From Saprospira grandis (GTDB lineage: Bacteria; Bacteroidota; Bacteroidia; Chitinophagales; Saprospiraceae): DNA of 64,000 nucleotides. The notes under the pieces are model-generated. The model was not told where the DNA came from and did no database searches. It saw only the letters and a program-made list of their open reading frames with translations. Position numbers and translations under genes: made by a program. Each line of letters starts with the position of its first letter. The first letter of the stretch is position 1. This document shows positions 14,993 through 26,107 of the stretch, one piece after another. The stretch is taken from contig NZ_CP110854.1 in the NCBI RefSeq assembly GCF_027594745.1, positions 186,001 to 250,000 on the forward strand, in the 5' to 3' direction.

Positions 14993-17900
14993 CTATCGAT
15001 GAATAATAATATATCCGGTAGAGGGGTCAGTGCCATCTCCATAATCTAGGACATAGAAATAAGTACCATCGGGTAGGTCGGCGCCGTTGAACTGGCCATT
15101 AAAGCCAGTAGGTTCGCCTTCATAGACCATATTGCCCCAGCGAGAGTAAATGCGGATTTGCATATTGGGATACTCTTCATCGCAGACGATAAAGATCTCG
15201 TCATTGATTCCATCGCCGTTTGGAGAAAGACCATTCGGCATGAGGCAGCGCTCTTCATATTGGATATCGAGGACCACTAGGGCCGTATCACAGATGGTGG
15301 GACAAGTGGCGTCACAAACCTCATAAGTGAAAGAATCGATACCAAAATAGAGGCGATCGGGCACATAATCAAAGGTATTATTCGCATTGATTGTGGCGAT
15401 TCCGTTGAGTGGCGCATTCACCAACTGAACGCTAGCATTTGGTCGAACGGCATCATTGAGCGTCACATCCATTCCCGTGATTGAGTCGCGGAAATTGAGT
15501 GTAAAGGCATCATCTAGGGCATCGGGAGCGGGTTCATAGAGCACCTCAATACTATCTAGGCGAGAGGGACAACCATTTTCCGTTACCGACAAGCTATAGA
15601 ACCCTTCAAGAGCATCGACCACCACCAACTGGCCCATAAAGGTCTGTTGACTGCTGCTATCGGCCAAGAACCAATTATAAACCGCAGTGGGGTTATAAAT
15701 CGTGCTATCGGTCAATTCTAGGACATCATCCAAACAAAGCGGCTCATTGAAAGACAAGCTAGGCGTTTGTGGAGTAGGAATAATGCTAGCGGTAACTGCG
15801 CCCGTAGCGGTACAGCTATTTTGGTCGGTAACTGTAACGACATAGCTACCTGCGGCGGCTAGGCCAGCGGGGCTAATACTAGGTGTACCTAAAGTAGAGC
15901 TAAAGCCGTTGGGGCCCGTCCATTGATAGGTATAAGTAGAAGCGGGATCCGCATTAGCATCTAGATCTAGGGTACTATCTTGGCAAGGCGTGCTTGCCAA
16001 AGGCGTAAAGGGTAGAGGAAGCGGATTAACGACTACGGCCAAGGGGGCGGCAGAAGTATCGCGGCAACCATCTACAGTAATAATCATCGTATAATCGCCA
16101 GAATTCACTGTATCGATGTTGTTAATGATTAGGGTATCGTCATTTGGACCAATAGAAGTTCCGTTAAAGAACCACTGATAGTCAAAGTTCGTCCCGCTAT
16201 AATCGCCAGGATTATCTAGGGTAAATACGGCTTGACCAGTGGCACAAAGCGGAGCATTTACGGCAATAACGGGAGGTGGCACTACATTCATATCTACAAA
16301 CACACTATCGGTAGGAGAGCAACCGGGAGCGCCTTGCGGGCTAATCGTTACGATATAGAAGCCTTCATCGGCGGCTTGCATATTACTTCTAGTCGGGTTG
16401 GCTAAGGTAGAGCTAAAGCCGTTGGGCCCGGTCCATTGGTAATTGTAGTTAAAGCCAGTAGCTGGCGGGTTGGCAAAGAGCGTTAGGGTTTGGCCCTCAC
16501 AAAGTGGGTCATTGCTCGTGGGCTGAGGACCATCGAGGACCACGGTCACATCAGAGATACAAACACTAGACACGCCATTCACATCAATGGCTGTTACCGT
16601 AACTGGCACCACCCCAATATCGGCACAAGTAATCACTTGCGGGTTAATGAGTACGGTATCAATACCACAGGCATCATTGGTATTTACGCCTAGCTGTTGA
16701 GCCGTTAGGGTATCTACACCAGAAGCCGTGAGGTTAACCAAAATATTGTTACAGTTTACCACAGGAGCGGTTGTATCGACAATAGTCACAGCAGCATAAC
16801 AAGTATCAGCATTACTGCTAAAGTCGTTAGCGATCACCATAACCGTATCTTGTCCAACATCTGCACAGCTATAGTTCACTCCAGTAGTAGAACCATTTAC
16901 AGTATAAGAGAAAATGCTACAGTTGTCGCTGCTACTGCTCATATCGATTACATCGACAGGGCGAACCGTTCCGTTTCCGCCATTATCTAGATAAAGCGTA
17001 AAGGCTTGGCAGCTAACCGTGGGGGCCAAATTATCTTCTACCGTAATAGTAGCCTGACAAGTTGAGGCATTCCCATTTGCATCTGTCACTTCTAGCTGCA
17101 CCTGATTGTTTCCAATATTGGTACAGTTGTAAGTAATGGCCGTTTGGCCGTTAATCGTATAGCTCAAAGGACCGCAAGCATCGGAAGAGCCGTTATCTAC
17201 GCTAGTAGCGGGCACCGTTACCGTACCGTTTGCATTCAATTGAACCGTAATATTTTGGCAGATCACCACAGGAGCGATATTGTCTTCTACAGTAATAGTA
17301 GCTTGACAAGAGTCGCGGTTTCCGGCGGGGTCTACCACCGTCAGGGTAGCTATATTTTGGCCAGTATCGGCGCAGTTGAAGCTAACAGAGGGTTGGTTAT
17401 TGATCAAGTAAGTAGTAATCGAGCAATTATCATTGCTGTTATTGTCAATCTGTACTGCAGCAATATTCACATTGCCGAAGCTATCCAATTGGGCCGTAAT
17501 ATTTCTGCAATTGGCTTGAGGTACAATTGTATCGAGCACGGTAATTTGGGCCAAGCAGCTGGCAGTATTTCCAGAAGGATCGCTAGCGCGAATAGTATCT
17601 TGGAAAGTTTGGCCAATGGCGGAACAATCATATAGTCGTTGTGGCAAGCTATCGATAGTCCAAGAAAGGATACCACAAGCATCGTTTCCAGTAGCAAAAT
17701 CTGTAGGCAAAACAGAAACATCTCCGTTGAGGTCCAGATAAACATTGCCGTTTGTACAGCTAATGGTGGGTTGGCTATTATCTACCACCGTCACATTAGA
17801 TAGACACTGGCTAGTGGTCCCTTGATTATCTGTTACCGTAAGCGTCACTACATTTACGCCTGCATTACTACAATCAAAGCTAGCTTGTGCTTGTCCATTG

Positions 17901-20900
17901 ATTTGATAGCTATTGATTCCACAGTTATCGGTAGAACCATTATCGAGGCTAGTAGCATCTACAGTACCTTGGCCTGTATTTGCATTTAGCGTGACCGTTA
18001 CGTCTTGGCAAATCGCCACAGGAGCAATCGTATCGAGTACATTAACATCTACAGCACAGCTCGCCTGTTGGTTAGAGGGGTCTCTAACAATTAGGGTAGC
18101 GCCATTTAGGCCAATATTTTGGCAAGTATAGCTTTGTGCGCTAGTGTTGTTAATCAAATAGGTTTGGATCCCACAGTTATCATAGCTAGCGCTATCAATT
18201 GTTGCTGCGGCCACCTGTACAATTCCAGAAGAATCTAGGTAGACATCTACGGGAGTAGTGGGACAAACCGCTACGGGATCAATAGTATCTTGGACATTCA
18301 CCACAGAAGAACAGCTACTGGGGTTGCCACTAGAATCCTGGACCGTTAGGGTCACCAAGGAATTTCCAATATTAGAGCAATCAAAAGTTTGCGAAGCTTG
18401 TCCGTTGATCAGGTAAGTAGTTACTCCACAGTTATCGGTAGAGCCATTATCCAAATCAATTCCCTGAACCACTACCTGTCCGCTTGTATCTAGCTGCACT
18501 TGTACATTGAAGTTACACTGTGCGTTGGGGCTAGTCACATCATTTACGGTCACTTGGGTGGTACAAGTACTAAAGTTACCACTAGGATCAGTTACCGTCA
18601 AAGTAGCCGTATTGTTTCCAATTTCAGAACAGCTATACTGATAAGAAGGCTGTCCATTGATGAGGTAGCTAAGCGGTGGTGCACAAACATCTGTACTGTT
18701 GTTATTGAGTGTGCTCGCATTGACCGTAGCCAAACCGTTAATGGCATCCAAGTTAACAGAAAGTGTTGCTCTACAGTTGGCCACAGGAGCCGTTGTATCT
18801 CGAACAATAATTTCGGTAGAACAAGTACTAGAGGTTCCAGAGCTATCGGTTACAGTAAGCACTACGTTTTGGTTTGTTCCTGCATCGGTACAATCAAATG
18901 TAAGCGCCGTTTGACCGTTTAGCAAATAACTAGAAGGATCTAAGCTACAGTTATCGCTACTTGCGCTATCTGCCTGAGGAGCTTGGACCGTAGCCAAACC
19001 ACTGTTTCCATCTAGGAAGGCTTCAAATGGAGCACGACAAATAGCGTCGGGGGCCACCGTATCCAAAACCGTCAATTGTGCCTGACAAGTATCGCTATTG
19101 CCATAAATGTCAGTCGCCGTTAGGATGGCCGTGCGTACGCCCAAACTATCACAAGTATAAATTTGGTTACTCGCTCCATTGATGGCCAAGCTAACAGGAC
19201 CACAAGCGTCAATAGATCCCCCATCAATTACAGAGGCGGGCACATTGACAAAGCCGTTTTGGTCTACATAAACAGTAGCATTTTGGCAAATCATAGTGGG
19301 GGGCAAAGTATCCTGAACCGCTAGGTTAGCCGTACAGCTATTGCTGTTGCCACTAGCATCAATTACCGTCAAAACAACATTGACTGGAGCAGCAATATTG
19401 CTACAGTTGAGCTGGGCGGGACTCACATACATACTATCAATACCACAGGCATCACTACTGTTGTCATCAATAACAGCAGGGTCAATCTGGGCCAAACCAT
19501 TGGCATCTACATATACGGTAGCCGCCTGACAGCTTGCAATAGGATCAGTAACATCCTCTACAGTAATAATGGCCGAACAAGTATCGCGATTACCATTGGC
19601 ATCCGTCACAACAATATTAGCCGTATTGGGCCCCAACTGACTACAGTCAAAACTGCGGTTAGCCGTACCATCATCAAAAAGAATAGAGTTGATGCCGCAG
19701 TTATCAAAAGAACCGCCATCCAAATCGGTAGCGCCTACAGTAACATTACCCGCTGCATCTAGCTGCACCGTAATAGACTGACAAACAGCTACCGGAGGCA
19801 TAGAGTCAAAAACAGTAACGTTGGCAAAACAACTTGCCTGAATATTAGAAGAGTCATAAACTGTCAAGGTCACAAACTGACTTCCAATAGCAGTACAGTC
19901 TAAGATCAAACTGTCTTGGTTGTTTACCTCAAAATAGGCTACTGCACAGTTATCGGTAGAGCCATCATCCAATTGTTGAGGATAAAGCACTACTGTACCG
20001 CTGCTATCCAACAACAGCTGTACGTTCTGACAAGAAGCTGTAGGAGCTGTAGCATCCTGAATATTCAAGGTACTACTACAAGAATCTGTATTTCCATTAA
20101 AGTCTGTAGCATAAAGCGTGACCGTATTGGCCCCAATATGACTACAGTCAAAAGTATCCTGAGACAGCGCATAGTTCTGAATACCACAGGCATCATTAGA
20201 ACCATTGTCTAAGGCAAAGTACTGAATCACCAACTGTCCGTTGTTATCCAAGTTGCGGAAGAGCGGCGTACGACAAACCATTGTGGGCGGAAGAGTATCA
20301 TGTACCGTTACCGTAGCCTGACAACTATCCTGTAGACCAGCCGCATCTTCTACGACTAAGGTTACTGTATTGCTACCAATCTCTAAGCAAGTATAGTCCA
20401 CAAAAGAACTGCCGTTAATGAGATAGTTAACAATCGTACAGTTGTCATTAGATCCATTATCAACATCTGAAGGCAATACCCGAGCATCGCCATTGATGTC
20501 TAGATAAACATCTATGTTCTGGCAAATAGCAGTTGGGGCAATGGTATCAATAATGGTAACGACCGCCTGACAAGAATCCTCATTGCCATTTACATCTGTA
20601 GCATAAAGCGTAAAGACATTGGGGCCAGCTACTGCACAAGTCACACTCACCGAAGCTTGACGGTTAATGGTCAAACTGAGTAGTCCACAATTGTCCGCTG
20701 TTCCATTATCAATATCTGAAGGCAAAATGGTCACACTACCATTCACATCCAAATAAGCATTGATGTTTTGACACTGCATTGTTGGAGGCGTTAGGTCCTC
20801 TACCGTAATAACAGCCTGACAGCTGCTGCTCAAGCCCTGTCCATCTGTTACACTAAGGGTTACCGTATCTTGGCCCAAACTGCTACAGTCATAACTCAAG

Positions 20901-23900
20901 CTGTTCTGTCCATTGATTAGATAACTTAAGGTTCCACAGTTGTCCGTAGATCCAGCATCCACATCAATGGCCTGAACAGTAACTTGTCCAGTTACAGCAT
21001 CTAGCTGAACACTAATGTTCTGGCATCGAGCAACAGGCGCTAGGGTATCCAATACCGTCACCAAAGACTGACAAGTATCCGCATTTCCAGTAGAATCCGT
21101 GGCCACCAAAGACAAGAGGTTAGGACTACCCAGGTAGGCACAACTATAAATAACGGTATCCAAACCATTCAAGAAGCTCAAGGTCGGAGTACCACAGTTG
21201 TCATCACTACCATTGTCTACATCAGAGGTGCTTACCACCACTTGACCATTATTATCCAAATAGGCCAAAATGTTTCTGCAATCTGCAGTAGGAGCCAATT
21301 GGTCCGAAACGTTAATTGTCGCTACACAACTGTCTATATTACCCGCTGCATCACGAACAATCAAGGTTACTGTATTTACCCCAATCTGACTACAGTCAAA
21401 GGTCTGAGAGTTGCTTCCCGATAGACTCACTGCCGTTACTCCACAGTTGTCGGTAGATCCACCATTCACCTGAGCAGCCGTTACGGTAGCCGTACCACTA
21501 CTGTTCAAGAAAATATCAATCGGACTATTACAGTTGGCCTGTGGAGCAATAGTATCTCTTACCGTCACCTGCGCAGTACAGAAACTAACATTTCCAGAAG
21601 GATCTTCTACCGATAGCTGAGCATTTACAGTCAAGCCCGCCTGAGCACAAGTATAGGTAAAGCTTGGCTGGTTGTTGATGAGTAGCGTAATAGGACTACA
21701 GTTGTCTAAAGACCCCCCATCAATATCTACTGCATTCACCACAGCCTGACCATTCACATCCAAATATACCGTGATGTTCTGACAAAGCGCTGTAGGCAAC
21801 TGACTGTCCTCTACCGTTACCGTAGCTGTACAAGTATCTCTATTTCCAGAGGCATCTTCTACAATCAATTGAGCACTATTGGTCCCAATATCAGCACAAC
21901 CATAAGTTACTGAGTTGGCCCCATCAATAAAGTAAGTCGTAATCGCACAGTTGTCTGTAGAACCGCCATCAATATCGGTCCCACTCACTACCGCCTGCCC
22001 TGTAGCGTTCAAGACCACCCTAATGTTTCTACAAATCGCATTGGGCGCAATAGTATCCAATACCGTAATCTGAGACTGACAACTAGAAGGATTACCCGCA
22101 GCATCCGTGATTTCTAAGGTGGCCAAAACTGGCGTTCCCGTCAAAACAGTCAAACTGCTGCAGTCATACAACTGACTAGCCGCATTGTTAATGGTACTAT
22201 CTACAATTGCACAGTTGTCTCCACTAGCAGGGTCAATAATGTCTATAGGGTATAAGGTGGCTTCCCCATTCTGATCTAGAATAGCCGTGTCGGCCTGACA
22301 AAGCGCTAAGGGAAACTGATTATCATTAACGACTACCGTTGCCGTACAAGAGTCTGCATTGCCAGCATTATCACTAACCACCAAGTTGACTGTATTTGAT
22401 CCTAAATCATCACAATCAAAGGTAACTTGACCTGCTCCATTGAGCTGCAAGTTGGTGGTTCCACAGTTGTCTGTACTTGCACTATCTATGGTCGTTGCCA
22501 ATACAGCTACCTGACCAGAGGGGTTGAGACTAACGTTCAAAGGACGAGTCCGACAAACCGCATCAGGAGCAAAGGTGTCTCTTACTGTTACTGTAGCCGG
22601 ACAACTATTCGCATTGGCATTGGCATCTGTTACCTCTAAAATGACGGTCTGCGCACCAATGTCCGCACAGCTAAAGTTGACTTGCCCACCATTATTTACC
22701 GTATAGTTGATGATCGCACAGTTGTCCGTGCTGTTGTCATCTACATCAGCAGGTACAACAGTAGCCAAACCCGTAGCATCCAAATAAGCATCAATGTTCA
22801 AACATTGCGCAACTGGAGAAGTCGTATCCTGTACATTCACAATCGTAGAACAAGAGTCTACATTAGAAGAGCCATCTGTTCCGATCAACCAAACGGTATT
22901 GTTGTTCAATTGCGTACAATCAAAGTTAATAGAAGGCTGACCATTGACGGTCAAGTTCAATACTGTACAGTTGTCAGTGCTACCATTGTCTATGTCTGCA
23001 GGCACTACCGTGGCCTGACCACTAGCATCCAAAGGCAAACTAATGCTCGCCTGACATTGCATATCTGGAGCCGTTTGGTCCAATACTTCTACAATAGCCT
23101 GACAAGAGTCTAGGTTACCCGAAGCATCCTCTATCACTAAGGTAGCTGTATTGTTCCCCAATTGACTACAGTCATAAGTTACCGCAGCCTGCCCGTTAAT
23201 GCGCAAAACAAAGGCAGGACAGTTGTCACTGCTACCATTGTCTATATCTGCTGCATTCACTACAACTTGGCCACTCACTGGGTCCAGACTCACACTAATG
23301 TTCTGACAAATTGCCGCAGGGGCTACCGTATCCAAAACAGTAATGTCTGCCTGACAAGAATCTAAGTTCCCCGAGGCATCCTCTACCAAATAAGATACAG
23401 TTTGTACCGCTCCTACCGCCGAACAATCAAAAGTAAGACTGGCCTGGTTGTTAATATATTCATTGACAATACCGCAGTTATCCGATGAAGGCGTTCCCGT
23501 ATTGTTTACATCTGCCGCATTGACAAGGACCTGACCCGAAGCATCTAGATATACCGTGATGTTCTGACAGTTCGCTACAGGAGCGACCGTATCCAATACA
23601 GTCACTACAGATTGACAAGAGTCAATATTCCCCGAAGCATCTTCTACGGTTAAGGTCACTGTATTTCCATTACCCAGTTGCGTACAGCTATAGCTCAAGT
23701 TCGCCTGCCCATCGATCAAAAGAGTGGGCGAAGGATCACAAACATCCGAGCTACCATTGTCTACATCTGTCGCACTCAAGCTAGCCTGTCCGTTATTGTC
23801 TAGATAAATGGTAGCGGGCTGGCAAATGACCGTGGGTGCAGTGGTATCTCTTACCGTAATCGTAGCCGTACAAGAGTCTAGGTTACCAGAAGGGTCGGCT

Positions 23901-25516
23901 ACAATAATCGTTACTGTATTGGTCCCGAGGTTACTACAATCATAACTTACTGTAGTTGCCCCCCCAGAATAACTAAAGCTCAAAGGAGAACCACTGTTAT
24001 CCGTACTCAAAATACCTACGCTATCAGCCAATAAGGTCGCATTACCCGCAGGATCAAGATCTACTGTAAGGTTTCTACAAATAGCTGTAGGCGCTGTAGT
24101 ATCCAAAACCGTCACCAAAGCCGAACAAGTAGCAATATTACTTCCCCCCTGCGCCGCAGACTGTGCCTCTACAACTGTCAAGGTCACATTGTTAGGCGAG
24201 GCGGCAATATTGCTCGCATTATAGGTTATTGTTGTTGCCCCATTCACCTGATATTGCAATAGGTTGGAAGGGGTACAAATATCATTACTTCCATTATCGA
24301 TAAAGCTACCATCAATGGTTGCATTACCCGTATTGTCTAAGTAGACGGTAGTGTCTTGGCAAAGAGCCGTAGGCGCAATAGTATCAAAAACGACAACTCT
24401 GGCCCGGCAACCGTTAATCGGCCCAAAGGTCTGTACGTTTCCAGAAGGGTCTGGCGCCTGAAAGAAAATATTATTGGTCCCTTTGTTCGAACAATCAAAG
24501 TTGCGAACCGGCCCAAAGGTAAAAGGAAAGTTTACCTGCTGAGAAACCAATTCATTGCTCACTCCACAAGCATCTGTAGCCACAATGGCCGCAGCCGCAT
24601 CATAGGCCCCCACTCCCGTATTGTCCAAATAAATGGTGTCCCATACTGCAGGATAAGCCGTACAGGCATCAATAGTTGGTGGCGTAACATCCTGTACCGT
24701 TACATCGGTAAAACAAAAATCAGTATTGCCCAATCGGTCCGTTAGGGTCATCTGTACCGTAACCGGCCCAGCCCCTACATCAGCACAACTAGCCGTAGCA
24801 GGAGAAAATACCGCCGATTGCAAATAACAAGTCGTATCCGATCCATTATCTACATCTATAAATTCATAGCTGTGGTTTCCACTAGCATCCAAAGCAACCG
24901 AAGCCGTAGCCTGACAAAGTGCCGCCAAACTACCCGGCGTACAAGCCGAAAGCTGAATACAAAGGTTCTCTACACAAACCGGAGAACTCCCGCCCCCATC
25001 ATGAATGACGTTCAAGCTCCAACTCCCCGCAGGGTTCTCGCCCCAATATGCCGATAAAGGCTGGGCCGCCGCATAGGTTCCCGCAGCAGGAGTCGCCCCC
25101 TGTACCGCCCCACCAAAGGCGAAGGTCGTCACTAAGCTATTTACCGCCGTAGTTCCACTATAAGTCGCTCCCCCCTGTGCCGCCGTCTGTACCAAACGGA
25201 CCACGGTCCCCGTAGGAGAAACTAACTCAAAACCTATATCCGACAAATCAACTGTTCCCCCTACCCCACTTCCGCAGGCATTGGGCACTACCGACCAGGT
25301 CAATTCTACTTCCACATCAGCAATCTGCTGACCCGGCGCAAAATCTCCCGGAGAACTAAAGACAACAGCCCCAGAACTAGCCGTTCCAGAAGCTGTTACC
25401 GTATTTCCTGTTACACATCGCTGTACTGTTTGCCCCCAAACCGTAAGCGGTATGCTTACAGCAGACAGACAAAAGACCGCAAGAATCATTAACTGTTGTA
25501 AAGGTCTGTTACTCAT
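14993..25516 (-). CDS. giant secreted HYR-repeat protein with type IX (type B) sorting domain
   Basis: A 3507-residue surface or secreted protein. The signal peptide (about 1-29, ending VWGQ) is followed by a proprotein-convertase P-like domain (about 40-190; ends SWSLNVIHDGGGSSPVC). Then come about 33 tandem HYR-like beta repeats of roughly 80 residues, each built as C-x-N-I-x-V-Y-L-D ... D-N-G-S-x-D-N-C-G ... Y-x-C-x-x-I-G-x-N-x-V-x-L-x-V-x-D-x-x-G-N-x-D-S-C and ending VxDTxAP. Three Ig/PKD-like domains and a cadherin-like domain (DDAFTLNFRDS) follow. The last 85 residues (LSPNGDGINDEIFI ... RIYSRWGNMVYEG) are the gliding-motility-associated type B sorting signal. A role in adhesion, gliding or prey contact is inferred. 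It is probably anchored through a PorP/SprF protein, but the one in this window is 23 kb away. Confidence 0.93.
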   Translation of the reverse strand: MSNRPLQQLMILAVFCLSAVSIPLTVWGQTVQRCVTGNTVTASGTASSGAVVFSSPGDFAPGQQIADVEVELTWSVVPNACGSGVGGTVDLSDIGFELVSPTGTVVRLVQTAAQGGATYSGTTAVNSLVTTFAFGGAVQGATPAAGTYAAAQPLSAYWGENPAGSWSLNVIHDGGGSSPVCVENLCIQLSACTPGSLAALCQATASVALDASGNHSYEFIDVDNGSDTTCYLQSAVFSPATASCADVGAGPVTVQMTLTDRLGNTDFCFTDVTVQDVTPPTIDACTAYPAVWDTIYLDNTGVGAYDAAAAIVATDACGVSNELVSQQVNFPFTFGPVRNFDCSNKGTNNIFFQAPDPSGNVQTFGPINGCRARVVVFDTIAPTALCQDTTVYLDNTGNATIDGSFIDNGSNDICTPSNLLQYQVNGATTITYNASNIAASPNNVTLTVVEAQSAAQGGSNIATCSALVTVLDTTAPTAICRNLTVDLDPAGNATLLADSVGILSTDNSGSPLSFSYSGGATTVSYDCSNLGTNTVTIIVADPSGNLDSCTATITVRDTTAPTVICQPATIYLDNNGQASLSATDVDNGSSDVCDPSPTLLIDGQANLSYSCTQLGNGNTVTLTVEDASGNIDSCQSVVTVLDTVAPVANCQNITVYLDASGQVLVNAADVNNTGTPSSDNCGIVNEYINNQASLTFDCSAVGAVQTVSYLVEDASGNLDSCQADITVLDTVAPAAICQNISVSLDPVSGQVVVNAADIDNGSSDNCPAFVLRINGQAAVTYDCSQLGNNTATLVIEDASGNLDSCQAIVEVLDQTAPDMQCQASISLPLDASGQATVVPADIDNGSTDNCTVLNLTVNGQPSINFDCTQLNNNTVWLIGTDGSSNVDSCSTIVNVQDTTSPVAQCLNIDAYLDATGLATVVPADVDDNSTDNCAIINYTVNNGGQVNFSCADIGAQTVILEVTDANANANSCPATVTVRDTFAPDAVCRTRPLNVSLNPSGQVAVLATTIDSASTDNCGTTNLQLNGAGQVTFDCDDLGSNTVNLVVSDNAGNADSCTATVVVNDNQFPLALCQADTAILDQNGEATLYPIDIIDPASGDNCAIVDSTINNAASQLYDCSSLTVLTGTPVLATLEITDAAGNPSSCQSQITVLDTIAPNAICRNIRVVLNATGQAVVSGTDIDGGSTDNCAITTYFIDGANSVTYGCADIGTNSAQLIVEDASGNRDTCTATVTVEDSQLPTALCQNITVYLDVNGQAVVNAVDIDGGSLDNCSPITLLINNQPSFTYTCAQAGLTVNAQLSVEDPSGNVSFCTAQVTVRDTIAPQANCNSPIDIFLNSSGTATVTAAQVNGGSTDNCGVTAVSLSGSNSQTFDCSQIGVNTVTLIVRDAAGNIDSCVATINVSDQLAPTADCRNILAYLDNNGQVVVSTSDVDNGSDDNCGTPTLSFLNGLDTVIYSCAYLGSPNLLSLVATDSTGNADTCQSLVTVLDTLAPVARCQNISVQLDAVTGQVTVQAIDVDAGSTDNCGTLSYLINGQNSLSYDCSSLGQDTVTLSVTDGQGLSSSCQAVITVEDLTPPTMQCQNINAYLDVNGSVTILPSDIDNGTADNCGLLSLTINRQASVSVTCAVAGPNVFTLYATDVNGNEDSCQAVVTIIDTIAPTAICQNIDVYLDINGDARVLPSDVDNGSNDNCTIVNYLINGSSFVDYTCLEIGSNTVTLVVEDAAGLQDSCQATVTVHDTLPPTMVCRTPLFRNLDNNGQLVIQYFALDNGSNDACGIQNYALSQDTFDCSHIGANTVTLYATDFNGNTDSCSSTLNIQDATAPTASCQNVQLLLDSSGTVVLYPQQLDDGSTDNCAVAYFEVNNQDSLILDCTAIGSQFVTLTVYDSSNIQASCFANVTVFDSMPPVAVCQSITVQLDAAGNVTVGATDLDGGSFDNCGINSILFDDGTANRSFDCSQLGPNTANIVVTDANGNRDTCSAIITVEDVTDPIASCQAATVYVDANGLAQIDPAVIDDNSSDACGIDSMYVSPAQLNCSNIAAPVNVVLTVIDASGNSNSCTANLAVQDTLPPTMICQNATVYVDQNGFVNVPASVIDGGSIDACGPVSLAINGASNQIYTCDSLGVRTAILTATDIYGNSDTCQAQLTVLDTVAPDAICRAPFEAFLDGNSGLATVQAPQADSASSDNCSLDPSSYLLNGQTALTFDCTDAGTNQNVVLTVTDSSGTSSTCSTEIIVRDTTAPVANCRATLSVNLDAINGLATVNASTLNNNSTDVCAPPLSYLINGQPSYQYSCSEIGNNTATLTVTDPSGNFSTCTTQVTVNDVTSPNAQCNFNVQVQLDTSGQVVVQGIDLDNGSTDNCGVTTYLINGQASQTFDCSNIGNSLVTLTVQDSSGNPSSCSSVVNVQDTIDPVAVCPTTPVDVYLDSSGIVQVAAATIDSASYDNCGIQTYLINNTSAQSYTCQNIGLNGATLIVRDPSNQQASCAVDVNVLDTIAPVAICQDVTVTLNANTGQGTVDATSLDNGSTDNCGINSYQINGQAQASFDCSNAGVNVVTLTVTDNQGTTSQCLSNVTVVDNSQPTISCTNGNVYLDLNGDVSVLPTDFATGNDACGILSWTIDSLPQRLYDCSAIGQTFQDTIRASDPSGNTASCLAQITVLDTIVPQANCRNITAQLDSFGNVNIAAVQIDNNSNDNCSITTYLINNQPSVSFNCADTGQNIATLTVVDPAGNRDSCQATITVEDNIAPVVICQNITVQLNANGTVTVPATSVDNGSSDACGPLSYTINGQTAITYNCTNIGNNQVQLEVTDANGNASTCQATITVEDNLAPTVSCQAFTLYLDNGGNGTVRPVDVIDMSSSSDNCSIFSYTVNGSTTGVNYSCADVGQDTVMVIANDFSSNADTCYAAVTIVDTTAPVVNCNNILVNLTASGVDTLTAQQLGVNTNDACGIDTVLINPQVITCADIGVVPVTVTAIDVNGVSSVCISDVTVVLDGPQPTSNDPLCEGQTLTLFANPPATGFNYNYQWTGPNGFSSTLANPTRSNMQAADEGFYIVTISPQGAPGCSPTDSVFVDMNVVPPPVIAVNAPLCATGQAVFTLDNPGDYSGTNFDYQWFFNGTSIGPNDDTLIINNIDTVNSGDYTMIITVDGCRDTSAAPLAVVVNPLPLPFTPLASTPCQDSTLDLDANADPASTYTYQWTGPNGFSSTLGTPSISPAGLAAAGSYVVTVTDQNSCTATGAVTASIIPTPQTPSLSFNEPLCLDDVLELTDSTIYNPTAVYNWFLADSSSQQTFMGQLVVVDALEGFYSLSVTENGCPSRLDSIEVLYEPAPDALDDAFTLNFRDSITGMDVTLNDAVRPNASVQLVNAPLNGIATINANNTFDYVPDRLYFGIDSFTYEVCDATCPTICDTALVVLDIQYEERCLMPNGLSPNGDGINDEIFIVCDEEYPNMQIRIYSRWGNMVYEGEPTGFNGQFNGADLPDGTYFYVLDYGDGTDPSTGYIIIHR

Positions 25517-25568
25517 ATATTACTTAGGTTGCTTTTTTTAAATGGCATCTTTTCCTACCACTTTGCCG

Positions 25569-25589
25569 ACAAATTTACAATAAATTTGT
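25569..25589. promoter_or_regulatory. palindromic divergent promoter region
   Basis: A perfect inverted repeat, ACAAATTTA-CAA-TAAATTTGT, places a TAnnTTTG (-7 type) box on each strand. It is centred between the giant gene (start 25516, minus) and the lipoprotein gene (start 25647, plus). Confidence 0.5.
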
Positions 25590-25646
25590 AGAATCCGCCC
25601 AATCTCTTTCGCTTGTTTAATTTATACTTATTTAACGCATCTTAGC

Positions 25647-26072
25647 ATGAGTTTGCCGCCTCTCCCCCTTTTTTTCCTTTTCTTTTTCAGCTTCCTTTCG
25701 GCCTGCCAAGCGCCCAAAACTACTGATACGAACAAAGCGCTCCTTCAGCTTTTTGAAGCCGAAAAAAATGGTCCCAAACATCAAGCAGACCGACGCCTCC
25801 TTCAATTTAAACATCTTTGGCAAAAAAGCGAATTAAATGACTCACTCTGGCCTCATACTCTCGCTTTTGTGGTCTCCCAATATGGCCCAAAACAACTCTA
25901 TAAATGGCGCCAACAAGATCCCCTCCTCCTCGCCCTCAAAGATAGCCTCGCCCAGCACCAACTCCTGCCCTACCAAGCTATCCAATTAGCCAAAAAGGAT
26001 TGGCCCTGCCTGCAAAATCTCTCCCCCAAAGAACAAAATTATATCCACCAAGCGCTCTTTAAAACTAATTAA
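25647..26072 (+). CDS. small lipoprotein of unknown function
   Basis: A 141-residue protein with a hydrophobic signal (LFFLFFFSFLSAC) ending in a lipobox whose Cys20 would be lipidated. The mature part is helical and polar (KALLQLFEAEKNGPKHQADRR, then QYGPKQLYKWRQQDP) with no recognisable domain. It is transcribed divergently from the giant gene, possibly from the shared palindromic promoter, and is followed by an interspersed repeat 36 bases after its stop. Membrane location is inferred from the lipobox. Confidence 0.7.
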   Translation: MSLPPLPLFFLFFFSFLSACQAPKTTDTNKALLQLFEAEKNGPKHQADRRLLQFKHLWQKSELNDSLWPHTLAFVVSQYGPKQLYKWRQQDPLLLALKDSLAQHQLLPYQAIQLAKKDWPCLQNLSPKEQNYIHQALFKTN

Positions 26073-26107
26073 GCCCCTCTATATAAGAAGCTTCATCTTC
26101 TTTTTTT

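Noticed and set aside
17144..17635. Plus-strand frames antisense to the giant gene (also 18500-18922 and 24356-24745)
   Set aside because: They are shadows of the repetitive HYR coding sequence, with no domain and no separate signals.
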